From positions 21,872,684 to 21,936,683 of the forward strand of contig OY783198.1 of NCBI GenBank assembly GCA_963678675.1: a stretch of DNA of 64,000 bases, in the 5' to 3' direction. A program made the translations under genes and the position numbers. Shown one piece after another: positions 51,356 through 61,851 of this stretch (the stretch's first letter is position 1; each line of letters opens with the position of its first letter). Source of the stretch: Xiphydria camelus. Taxonomy: Eukaryota > Arthropoda > Insecta > Hymenoptera > Xiphydriidae. The notes beneath the pieces are model-generated. The model saw only the letters and a list, made by a program, of their open reading frames with translations. It had not been told where the DNA came from and did not search any database.

Positions 51356-51907
51356 TTATTGTCTAGAATTGACTTCGGTCTCTAGAAGACAATCTCTGAC
51401 TAGTGTTCTAGCTTGAACGATTCCCAATTTCAGTCTCTCAGCGGAGGTTCGACTCCCCGCATAAGTCAATCGAATGTCCTTTCCGAGCTCCTCGATAACA
51501 GCCAACAATTGGGAGTATTTACTCTGACCGGCGGTCGGAGTGATTGTTACTTGTGGACTAGGCGACGATCGGTGCTCCTGAACCGGCTCTGTATCGGATA
51601 CAGGGGTAATGACAGGGTTCGCAATCTGAAACACGACGTTTCTTCTTCTCAGTTCGGAGATCACAGTTATTTCGGCGAGTCTGGACACTTCCAGGGCTCT
51701 GGCCTCCTCGAGAGCTTTTTTCCTCTTCGCTCTGAATCTCGCCATCCTTTGGGCGTCGTGATACCGGCGAATGATTGCTTCTTCCTCGGTTTCGTGCGGC
51801 CTCGGCAAGGGCCTGCGCGTCCTCGTCTCCCTCTCCGCGGAAGGGCCGCTCTTCCTCTTTGGTTTCGACGAATTTTTGCCTCTGCTCCACCTCACGTGGC
51901 CATTCAT
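51356..51907 (-). CDS. Short STPR-repeat / CDK2AP-domain protein
   Basis: A single-exon frame of 183 aa. The ATG at 51907 is preceded by an in-frame TGA nine bases upstream, which fixes the start. Residues 1-38 are basic and serine/arginine-rich. Residues 39-61 form one 23-residue STPR-type repeat ([17 protein letters not shown] start), followed by a basic KRKK patch. Residues 95-127 are a proline/valine/serine linker. Residues 130-183 are a CDK2AP/DOC-1 C-terminal domain, about 70 percent identical to that of the neighbour at 48339-49586 ([33 protein letters not shown]). It lacks the hexapeptide array. By homology to CDK2AP1/2 it may dimerise and join the NuRD complex. The STPR repeat suggests direct DNA contact. 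Both roles are inferred. Confidence 0.87.
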   Translation of the reverse strand: MNGHVRWSRGKNSSKPKRKSGPSAERETRTRRPLPRPHETEEEAIIRRYHDAQRMARFRAKRKKALEEARALEVSRLAEITVISELRRRNVVFQIANPVITPVSDTEPVQEHRSSPSPQVTITPTAGQSKYSQLLAVIEELGKDIRLTYAGSRTSAERLKLGIVQARTLVRDCLLETEVNSRQ

Positions 51908-52192
51908 CTTCGTTCATAAGTATCCGCTTGCGTACCCTAAATTCTACGATATTTCCCACGTTACTCCTCTCTCGACGCTCCTAAAATCCTATCATCGCGT
52001 CTCATTATTCGCCGATCCGTTCTGCGAACGATTTCGCAGTTGAGATGTATCGCGAGCTCCGTCGCGCAAACCTGCAAGTTTTTCCGTCGATCGTCATCAC
52101 GCGAAGGCGTTCAATTTTCGAATTTAAATTTTACCGCCCGCGTCCGTCATCCGCGCGGCGCGTGCGCCGACGGTTCTCCGACTCTCCCGCAA

Positions 52193-52216
52193 ACCAATCA
52201 AAACAATGGCGGACGA
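52193..52216 (-). promoter_or_regulatory. Promoter element shared with the neighbouring paralogue
   Basis: The sequence is ACCAATCAAAACAATGGCGG plus ACGA, identical to 50126-50149 except for one base. It lies 286 bp upstream of the ATG at 51907. In - strand orientation it offers ATTGG (CCAAT box) and CCGCCATTGTT (YY1/Pho-like). Confidence 0.6.
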
Positions 52217-53480
52217 TTATCGGCAACGACGTCCGAATTGCGAATCACGTGCGGTCGACGGGGAAGGCGTTGATATTGGCAGCTCGTTTCGGAGCGAATC
52301 ACACGGGGCGCGCCGCTTCCATTTTCTTCGGTAACACAGCGAGGCCGCAACGACTATTTCACCTGGTAAGTGGCAACGTGACGCGAGCGTTGTTTTGGGA
52401 CGTAAGACTTTCAGCAGTGCACTCTTTTCACTGGTACAGTTTCGCGAAAAAATCCTAAGGTCTCGGTTTATTGGAGATTAGAAAGAGATAGTCGTTGTCG
52501 CCTCTTCTGCACGCACGTACCACCACCTCAAGGTGATTCACTCCCGAAATAGCGGCGCGCGATTAATTGGCGACAATTCTTATTGATCTCTTTTGCTATC
52601 ATTGGTGTTGCTGTTGTTATTATAAATATTTAATCCGTGTTTATCTCATCTGAATTATGATAATTTTTTTTATCAATAAGAAATCGCGACGAGTATTCTC
52701 ATTGCAAGATAACGCCAATAGCTTGTTATTGATATTTTTTTACTTGAATCTTAGTTTTTATTTTCAAGTTCAGGGATATTAAAGACGAACGGCGCTTTAG
52801 TGCTTAAACATTTGAAGGCTCGCGAAATGTAGAAAATAAACTGATTTTATTTTTTATTCTCGCAGATAAATAAAAAACAATTCTTTTTCAGATCGAATCA
52901 CGGCAGTCACCTGTAACTTAATTTATCGCACAAATTGCGAGGATATAGTGACCATTTTAAGCTTAATAATTAGTTATAATGTATGTTTCTATATATGAAT
53001 ACTATTTTCTTCTACTTTTAGTTATTATTCCAGTATATTTGTTTTTTAAACTGTGGTCCTGGCTTGGTTGGGAATTGTTTGTCAATAATTGACTCGTATT
53101 TCTTTAAAAAATCCTTATACACATAAATGTACTACTTATATATACAAGATTATAAACCTTCTACTATACACAGGAATCGTCGAATTTTTACGAATTTTAT
53201 GCAAAGTATTAAACTGTTAGATCTATCACATTTTTTTGTTGTATAATAACAGTTAATTCTTTTGTATACTTTGTACAGACAATTAACGCACCATATACAC
53301 CCGGGTGCGCGATAGCTCAAAATTAATAATACAAGCAGTTTCATTATTGATTTTGCTCTCATACCCGGAACGTCTAACTTACTGAACGAGTACAAAAAGA
53401 CGAGGTAGGATGGCAGCGATTTAGACGCGAATCGAATGACGCTTTTGCATTTCTTACGTTATGTCTAATAAAAATTGCCA
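52217..53480. other. Spacer with the ClC-7 3' UTR
   Basis: AT-rich, with no coding exon. It should contain the 3' UTR of the chloride transporter (stop at 53481) and the distal promoter of the short CDK2AP-domain gene. Several TTTATT hexamers near 52850 are possible - strand poly(A) signals. Confidence 0.5.
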
Positions 53481-56400
53481 TCATATTTTGTCAGTTATTA
53501 AAAGTTCGTCTAATCCCATCTTTCCTCGATGCTTCCATATTCTATATCTGGCGATATCTTTCCGCGTTATCATTCCGATAACCTGTAATGAACAGCGGGA
53601 GGAACCGTGAGAAACAGAACAGCGATTTGACGTTAGAAGACAGAAGTCTGAATATTTCCATTACCTCGTTCGTATCATTTACTACCGGCAAGTGGCGAAG
53701 TCCAATGGCTCTGAATAATCTGAATGCTCGTGGCAACGACGCGGTCTGGAATGTAAATATATTCATAGTTAGTTGTTTACTTTGAGAACGCAAGCCATGC
53801 GGTTTTCGTGGTACGCACGTGGTGCAATATGTAGGGCGACGGGTTCATGAAAGGCCTCAAGTCCAACGAGTGAGTCTTCTCCTCGTCCGTAATGTAAACC
53901 TCCTCGATTGTAGGATACCGAGGATATTCGTCTCGGAACATTTCTATATTCAACGTTTCTTCCCAGCGCTCGCAATACTCGTTAAATATCTTATTTTGCA
54001 GCAGGACTATCAGCTGCGACCGTAGGATGAGTCCGCGAAATCGTCCGTAGCAATTTATTTCGTCCTGATCGGCAGTTGGACGATCCACTACGGGAAATCC
54101 ATTGAACGAAACGCACTTTAAAAGTTCCACTATATGTCCCACATTCTCGACGGCCTTTAAAGTCACCACAGGATGGCTCATTATTTCACTAGCGTAAATA
54201 TTATTCGATAGCGGCGGTGCTTCCCAAGGCAGCAGAGGAACTCCGGCCATTTGAGTATGAATTTCGTATATTCCCTGAGCGAGGATAATTTTGTTAGTTT
54301 CTACTGCACATCTCGTATGAAAGTAGCGTTTCTCACCACTATAGTTACTACTCGAACGAAACGTACCTCATTGAAGAAATCACCGACCCACTTCGCCATT
54401 ATTAAAACAATGATGAGCGGCAAACCAAACGATATTCCTTGCGTTGATTCTATAAGAATCGCGGTTAAACTAATCGTCATTCTGACCACGCCTCCCAATT
54501 GTCCCGCCGCGCCGAGTAAGGCATACTTTCCGGGATCTAAAAATCCCTGCAATCAAACAGACGGATAAAGAAGAGCTGTGACTTCTTTTGTCGAAAAAAT
54601 AAGACAATCTTACACAAGTTGGAAAGATCTTGGCAAGTCCAGACCCCATGAGTCTCCCCCAGGCCGCGCCGATAAGCAGCGACGGTATAAAGAGACCGCT
54701 AGACATGGAGAGGCCAAACGTGAAAGCAGCGAGGAAGAAGTAAAGCACTACGAAGATGGCCAAAGTCATATCATTGTGAGATCCTGTAACAGATAAAGTA
54801 GAGTATTTCGAACGTCCTAACGTTGTACGGTGAGCTTTCGTAAGAACGTACCGCTCGGATCGTGAAAGAGCGATCGTACGGTGCTTTCTGGCGTTTGGAA
54901 CCACAAAGCTGCAACGGCACTGAACTCGCCTTCCGAGCAGTTCATTCGTACCGGAAATCTCGTGGGATCCGTTTTAAATGGTTTGCAATCTTCGATGAAG
55001 TATATCATTAGAAAACCCATCAGCGCACTTATAGCAGCCACAATCAAAGCCTCCGCTACTTTCAACCATTTCTTTCTCACGTATTTTAGGCGAAAGCAAG
55101 AAATCTTGTAATTCACGTAATTCCAGAGAGCACCGGCCAAGCCTCCTATTGTGCCCATCATCATAAACAACGGGATTTCGTAAATTTCGTACGTCATTGT
55201 ATCGAACTTTCCCAAATTCAATAGTCCCGGGTAAGACAGTTCACCGGGGTGGCCGTGGTACGCACTGAGAATGACGTTTAACGTGAAGGTTGTGATCATG
55301 CTGGCGAAAAATGTTCTCCAAGTTAAACTTTGTTTGAAGAAGCTGGTACCTTCCTCGATACTAAATAGTACTCCGCCTGGTAAAGAAAAAACGCGTGACT
55401 ATATTTTAAAGGTACCAATTAGAATTATCACGCGTCCGAGTTTTACCGAGAAAAAAAGTCAACTACCGATCGGTGCACCAAACGCAGCAGAGACACCGGA
55501 AGCCGCGCCGCCGGATACGAAATCTCTCTTCTCGTGGTCCTCTCTGAAGTATTTGAAGATGCGTAGATCCTTCCTGAAAGTTGTACTCTTTCCCTGAGAG
55601 ATTCCCGCCGCGACTACTGCGCCCGAGTGTATCATGGGTCCTTCCTTAAATAATTGCAGAGAATAGGAACATGCTTATAATCAACCTTATCAAAATTAAC
55701 TCGACAAAGTATAGCGAGCTTTATCAATGAGTCCAGTAAAGAAAGATTTCTTACTTTTCCTCCGGCGAGACCACCGACTACCGTCGCTATGACCCCAATT
55801 ATTTTAACAACTAGCGTCTTGATTCTAACGACCCTTGGAATTTTTACTCCGTTCAAATAGCATTTTATTTGCGGTATGCCGCTGCCGGCGGCGACGGGTT
55901 CGATATATGTTACCAATAAGGCACCTATCGACACAGGTACCATGTTTAAAATGAGCCATAAAAAGAATGACATATACAGGCAGTTTTTGGCAACGGTGTA
56001 ATCCATAACTATCCTTGCTTGTTGAGAAAAATATTACAACGAATTCAGCGTCAGGATAGGTATTTGTCGATATCACTGATAATATCATTAAAGGATACGT
56101 TTTTTGAGGCTGCCATATTTTAAATTGGACAATTCTTCTATCGAGATATTCACAATGCTGGCTATTACGGCAGTGCATATTCCTATCAATAGGAAAATAA
56201 ACCATCTCGCCAAATCCTTCTTAACTACAAATTTGTACCCCTTCTTTCTCTCCTCATCGAGAAGAAGGTGGTTTTCACAGGGATCATAGTCGAGGCTCTG
56301 AAACACAGAAACTCGAGATATCGCGATTTACCGAGGAAGAGCAATACGCCACTTCGTTCTACCAGTAAGTTCAAGTTATCCATCGGTCTTATCACTGAGG

Positions 56401-57002
56401 ATTACCTCATAGTTTGTAGATAAAAAATTAGTGGCCCCCGGCGCGATATCGCCGCTATTCAGTCTCCTCGATTGACGAACGGAGACGCTCTCTAGGATAT
56501 TATGGAAGCCACTAACAGTACCGCTACTAGAGTTGATATTCTGCAGGAAAAAAATATAAGTTATTGAACTTGGAATCCTGGCAGGATGGCTGTGAAAGAA
56601 AGGAGTACATAAAAACAAAATGAGTACTTTTACACAATAAGGGAAAAGTGTGTCGCGTAGCGATTGATCACATCGAACTAGAAGTTTTCTTATGATCGTA
56701 CACACTGACTTTGACAGATGACATCGTCACGTAAGGTTAGATTAGCGCGATTAGCCTAAGCACCAGAGAACAAAGGACTAACGGTGTCAGAATTGATACA
56801 ATTGGACGAGATCAGGACCGTATTGTCGTCGTAATATTCTCACCCGAAATCTAACGCTGACATCCTCGTTCGAGTACGAAGCGAAGTTATTCCTCGGCTT
56901 CAGGAGTTTCGCCTCGTCGTCGGTCGAATCGCGAGCATTACTACTGTCATTGATGCTAAAATCGTTTGGGACATTCACGTTTGTAGTCGTCGTATTATCC
57001 AT
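53481..57002 (-). CDS. ClC-7-type lysosomal chloride/proton exchanger
   Basis: A CLC antiporter (2 Cl- per H+) of late endosomes and lysosomes, orthologous to human ClC-7 and Drosophila ClC-b. Coding exons are 56844-57002, 56406-56540, 56099-56297, 55755-56008, 55467-55644, 54852-55376, 54614-54783, 54367-54546, 53819-54274, 53665-53745 and 53481-53582. They make 2439 nt, 812 aa (human 805). An N-terminal DEAKLL fits the acidic dileucine lysosomal sorting signal. GSGIPQIK (206-213) is the selectivity loop. GKEGP puts the gating glutamate at 250, and SIEEG puts the proton glutamate at 317, so exchange rather than a pure channel is expected. Two CBS domains lie in about 620-735 and 745-800. ClC-7 needs the Ostm1 subunit in other animals. 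The only weak splice site is the TAG acceptor at 56009. Confidence 0.96.
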
Positions 57003-57948
57003 TTTTTGTGCGTCACTGTATCGATTGTTTGCATTCTGAAAGTATCGCTACACTATGCAAGAAAGGCCGTGACAAAAGTGCTCGTGAGAAGTAATGAGGC
57101 CATGCTCGTACGTTGCGACGTAAACCCACTCGCTTGTTACAAAACACTGCGCGCGAGGCGACGATGTCTTCCGCAGCAATACCACGCGACGTCGCAAATG
57201 ATTCACTACCGCACTGTGTCACATATCGGATCGGCGAGACGGAAAGCGCAACGACTCCGGAAACATTATACCGCGCTTATCGGATGCGAGTACGAAACTC
57301 GTTCTGAGAAGAGATAATACCGTCACTTTTTCTGCTTAGGAAGAGAAACGAGGAGAGGACTGGCAATGACTGTGCAAGAATGCGCGTCGCACCGACAATA
57401 ATCGGCACCCGTTGCATCGTATAATTCCAATCACCGAAGTGCGAAAGTCGCGCCTTTTTGCGAATGAATTGCATCATCTCGCGGAAATACATAAGCTATA
57501 ATCATGAACTTTGTAGCGTCACGCTATCACTGCTTATACCTAGATTCGGTTCAAAACTATCCGCCTCTCGATTTTGCTCCTTTCATTCGCATAAGAAACC
57601 AAAAATAAAAATATACGAGAATATAAACCTGACAACGAATAATGAATCAGGTTTATTGTATGTATGTAGTTTTACATCCTGTATAGGCACGGAGACTCCT
57701 CGGGGATTCCTGTACAACTCAGAGGGGCGTTCCCCCGGCTTGGGAACCCCTGCGTTGCAGAAGCGACATTTGGGAATGAATGAACTCGGAATGCGCGCAG
57801 ATAGTGATATTATAATAAAATACGTAATTATAATTACGTGTTATAACACGGAGGTTTTGGTTCTTTTATTATCAGCTGTAAAACATTTCCCGTATCGATA
57901 TGCTACCATGATCCGCGCGTCGTAATCGGCAGCCCGCCGGACGATAGC
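57003..57948. other. Spacer: ClC-7 promoter and IFT46 3' flank
   Basis: No coding exon is seen. The right part (57650-57790) has an unusual local hairpin, AGGGGCGTTCCC against GGGAACCCCT, near 57723-57750. I saw no clear poly(A) signal or TATA box. Confidence 0.45.
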
Positions 57949-59209
57949 TCAATACTGATGATCCCTCACTTCCAAGTACAGCGTAAACAGCGTGTGCAGA
58001 GCTTCCAATCTCGCGTTTTCGTAGACGGGAATATCGACGAGATTGCAAACGATATCAACGAGCTCGGACAGCGTGCAGTCCAGCTTCGATAAGTCCAGCT
58101 TGACGTCGTTCAATTTCTCCTCCATCTCCGTCGGCCACTGCTGCATGAGCGAATCGATATCCGGCATCGGTTTCGAGAGCTGCACCGCGGGCGGATGCCG
58201 ATTTCTGTGCAGCTGATTCATGTCGTCGATCCACTTGTCGATCGATCGCCCGTTCTTCTCGGCATCCTCGATCCGCTTGATCACCGCCTGCTTGGCGGTG
58301 CCCGCGCTTTTGCTGTGGCTCCGCAACTGTAGGTGAAGTACAGCGGGCTCCGACTGATTGGCGCACGGTTCGTCCAACACTTCCAGACCGACTTTGTCGT
58401 CCACGCCGTCGGGTCGCGGCACTTTGATGAAGGCGTCGATATCGCCGACCGCCGGTATATAATCCGGTATGAACGGTATCAGCTTGTAATCCAAATCTAT
58501 TTTCTGTGGCGTGTACCTAGGTATAAAAATAAGACGATTCATTCAATCGTATAAATCTTTGAGTTATCGAGCGGAAGAAAGAATCGGTGATCTTCTATTT
58601 TTAATTTATCGGATTAGTCTCTTCGGTTTATTCGTCAAAAACGACTCGAATAATTCGATCATCCGACATCCGGTCTCACACGATCAAAAGTTCGCGTCCC
58701 TCGCCGACTTCCGGAGTACCTCATGATATTTTGAAAGAGTTCCTTGACCTCCGCCGAAACTTCGAGGTCCTCGAACTTTTTTGGATCGTACAACTCGATG
58801 GTCTTCGGCGCCGTTGCCTGTATATCGTCGTCGTCGCTTTCTTCGCTATCCGAGGGGTCACTGCCGATGCCCATGGGTTGCCCGAACCTACCAGTATGCT
58901 CGAGTTTCCCGGAATACCTGAAAAACAACGAATTCCAATTTGTACGGAGGACTTTTCTCGTCCCGAAAATCGACTGCGAAGTTCGGTTTCTCACCTACGC
59001 GGTTCGGGCTTCTCGTGAAGTGAATTGTCCTCCAAATTAGTGTTGCCGTCGCGGGCGGAAGACCTCGATGCCATCTTGGCATTGGCCGATCTGCTGTTGA
59101 CCGGGCTTTTAATTTCCTCGGCGTTCCGGACCTCGATGCTCTCGTCGAACTTGCTGAACGCCGAAAAGTTGTGCGTGTCCTCGTCATCGCTACTGTCTTT
59201 AACGTCCAT
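57949..59209 (-). CDS. IFT46: Intraflagellar transport protein 46
   Basis: A subunit of the IFT-B particle that carries cargo such as outer dynein arms into cilia. In insects it is expected only in ciliated sensory neurons, and in sperm in some lineages. Coding exons are 58995-59209, 58720-58917 and 57949-58516, with all junctions in phase 2, totalling 981 nt, 326 aa (human about 304). The N-terminal third is acidic and serine-rich (MDVKDSSDDEDTHNF, SDSEESDDDD). From about residue 110 the match to IFT46 is strong: ELYDPKKFEDLEVS, VKELFQNI, RYTPQKIDLDYKLIPFIPD, IPAVGDIDAFIKVPRPDG, LGLEVLDEP-like VGLEVLDEPCANQSEP, RIEDAEKNGRSIDKWID and PMPDIDSLMQQWP. It ends EVRDHQY, shorter at the C-terminus than the human protein. 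Confidence 0.95.
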
Positions 59210-59350
59210 TGTTACCGATTAATGATTAACAGCCGCCAACGAGCGCCTGCATTTTTTAACACCTTCGTTTGCCAAAGACCGAAGTGTGACTGCACGTGAG
59301 CGGCGGCCTTCACCTGCTCGTGTGGTTTGTTTATAGTAAAGTCCTCTGTG

Positions 59351-59364
59351 GTTTCTATGGTTTC
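59351..59364 (-). promoter_or_regulatory. Partial X-box (RFX site) upstream of IFT46
   Basis: GTTTCTATGGTTTC lies 142 bp upstream of the IFT46 ATG. The first half fits RYYNYY and the spacer is AT, but the second half matches only four of six positions of RRNRAC. RFX factors drive ciliary genes through such sites close to the start, so position and gene class favour it while the imperfect half weakens it. Confidence 0.35.
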
Positions 59365-59819
59365 CAACTGGGTCGATGAATATCAGCTGTTCGAGAGCCG
59401 CGCGTTTTATTATTTTGTTGTATTTTATTATTTTTATTATTTCGTATAAACAAGATATTATGCTTGGTGTCGTCTCTTCAATTATCGTCTGTGAAATATT
59501 TCAGATAATGATTCGTGATAGCGTATAGGTGTGTGCTCGTGTCGAAGTTTTGCCGAATTTGAATTTAAATCGCTGGTATAGCGCCACTACGGGGCACCCG
59601 TGCGTACTATATTTAAAATTAAATTATTACTAGACACTTTTTAACCGTATCTTTTGTTTCAATTATATGGGAGAGGAACCACTTTGAAGTGTTTTTAGCT
59701 AACCGATTTACACAGATCTCGTTCATACACATATATTTATAGATGGCAAGTCGATGAACAATATTATGCGTAGAAAAGAAGGTGGTAATGTGTGTCTCTT
59801 TTTCTCTATGAATTTGCAG

Positions 59820-59930
59820 GTTTTTTCGAAGGGCTACTGTTCGGTCGCCGTGCGATCAAGGTTGATCTCCTTGGGGTCGTAAATCCCAAGGAACAGACAC
59901 TACTACGTGACACGGCTGGTGATCGAACAG
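59820..59930 (+). CDS. Candidate orphan exon, 111 nt
   Basis: A strong pyrimidine-rich acceptor (TCTCTTTTTCTCT...TTTGCAG) precedes 59820, and a consensus donor GTAAGT follows 59930. The 111-nt interval is open in one frame (phase 1 to phase 1), reading FFEGLLFGRRAIKVDLLGVV and on to TAGDRT. I recognise no family. No partner exon is convincing on either side, so it could also be a non-coding or alternative exon. Confidence 0.25.
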
Positions 59931-60980
59931 GTAAGTTGGAGGTAGTAAATAGGATTTACACCTAGCGGCTAGTTAAAATAATTTATCTTTGCACTTAAGA
60001 GATTACTAACAATATATTGATTTAAAGAGATACAGTAGTTTAATCGTTTAAACCGTGGTTACACTGCGATGTTGCTTCTAATGAGATGTGATGCACGATT
60101 ATCAAACGAGGTTGAAACCAAAGGAACTGACCCGACTGCACATTACACTGCTATGCCTCGAGCGCATTTTGTTCCGACTCCCGTCTAAGGATGGAGGTAG
60201 CGTGGGCTGACGCAACATCATGCGCATCACGCCTCTGATTGGTTGGGAGAGTAAGCACGTTCATCTGAACAAGAGATGGCGCTGGGTATTTCCTGAGACC
60301 CGTACCCATGGGCAAGGGGGGCAAGGGTATGACCATAAAGGGGGATTCAGGCTTATCGATTGATGAATCGAGATGATAATGAATGACAGGTAGAAAACGA
60401 AATGTAGACTTCTCCGCTTACATACCTATCTTGCAACGGAACAGCTATCAAGTAAAACTCGTTGCAATTAACCAAGTACGGAAAGAAATATAGATTTATT
60501 TTCCAAAATCTTTATACATAAATAGAAAATTCCCTAAATGTGTAAGTACGAATGTGTGGCACAAGGCAATCACGTGTAAAGGGTACGTAAATAAATACAC
60601 GTACGAACAGATGATACAAAACCATTTCGAGTAAAAAGGGTGCCGACAAAAAATGGTCATAAAATTACGCAAATCACTATTTGTACATCGACGAAGCAAT
60701 ATTCAAAAAACTCCCCATTAATTCCCAGATCTTAAATGATATACAATTGAAAAGACCTGCACTTTGAAATCGATGTAGCAGGGCGATAAGATGATCATTT
60801 TCCCCCTTTTCTACCTACGTCTACAACTTCCCGATCAAATCCTCAGCAGTTCAAAATTCTCTTCTCATTCATACAACCAAACCTTAACAGCATTTTAAAA
60901 ATGATGCTGCGCGAACAGTTCGACCTTCAGGGCAACACACCGAAGAAAAAATATTCTATCTTTAACCCTGTCTCGGCAAA
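59931..60980. other. Spacer with a promoter-like block
   Basis: No supported exon. Near 60220-60290 the DNA has an ATGCGCAT core (NRF-1-like), GATTGG (inverted CCAAT) and AGATGGCGC, a combination like that upstream of the CDK2AP pair. It may be a start site for an unrecognised + strand transcript. TTTATT at about 60494 could be the poly(A) signal of the gene ending at 60981. Confidence 0.4.
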
Positions 60981-61851
60981 TTACATGGGATACTTCCCGT
61001 AAACTTGACCGCTGCGCGTCCTGCGAACCAGCCAATCCCGAACACCAGCGGCCCTCCGAAGAGCGCGCGCCGTCGTCTGCGTGCTCTGCGAGTGCTGCGA
61101 CATGCTCGAGTGCACCGTGAACACCGACGACCTAGGCAGTCCGACGTCACCAGGACGCTGCACCCTCCTTCCGATCCTCGCTCCCTTCCCAGACGCGACG
61201 CCCCTCCCGAAAGCCGTCGCGTCACCGCTGGCGGCTCTCCGATGACCGAGCGCCGAATTCACGGCGGCGCAACGCGGAAGACTGTAGGTGCTGTCTTCGG
61301 GTAAATCGACGCGATCCCTTGTTCGCGCAAAATCGATCGTATGAGACGCTATCGAGAGAAGCGGCGTGCGAAATCGACTCACTTCGATGGCGCAAAATGG
61401 TCTTCGTCGTCGTCCTCCTTCGCCGCCTTGGCCGAAATAACGACGCAGAAACCGAGGAAGCTGCAGATGGTGACGAAGGCCACGAAGTCCGCGAGAGCGT
61501 GCCTCGAGGTGATCAGAGGTCGGCTTCGCGTTTCGCTGTCCGAATCGTCGCTGCTGGCGAACCACGGGAATTCCCGCAGGACGACGTCCTGAAGGGATTT
61601 CGAGGAGGTAAAAGCACGGTTAATCGGTGTTCCTATCGGGCGATCGATTCCTCTTTCGAATCGGTCAGACCAGTCGTTTAAGGATCGAAGCGAATCGCGC
61701 GTGCGATCGTTATCGGATCGGTGAGAGGGTAAAGAGGAATTGTCGGATATTCTCATTGAACGATCGCGCCGTTGGGACGTACACGGAGGAAAACGAAAAT
61801 TTGCCGGATTATCAGCTGAAGCAGATAGTACATGTCGAGCAGGTTGTCCAT
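60981..61851 (-). CDS. Small predicted membrane protein of unknown function
   Basis: Three exons in phase: 61783-61851, 61383-61588 and 60981-61281, totalling 576 nt, 191 aa. The donors GTACGT and GTGAGT and the acceptors CCCTTCAG and CACCTACAG are good. The N-terminus (MDNLLDMYYLLQLIIRQIF) is hydrophobic and could be a signal anchor. Residues 54-76 (around DFVAFVTICSFLGFCVVIS) are a clear transmembrane helix, followed by a basic residue and an acidic cluster EDDDED. The C-terminal hundred residues are arginine/serine-rich and end SGQVYGKYPM. A second acceptor nine bases upstream (exon start 61290) keeps the frame and would add three residues. I do not recognise the family. The gene call rests on splice-phase agreement and the sensible domain layout, not on homology. 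Confidence 0.55.

Noticed and set aside
57715..57760. Sequence resembling a hAT terminal repeat (CAGGGGTTCCCAA on the - strand)
   Set aside because: It is part of a local 29-base hairpin, and I found no second terminus or target duplication.
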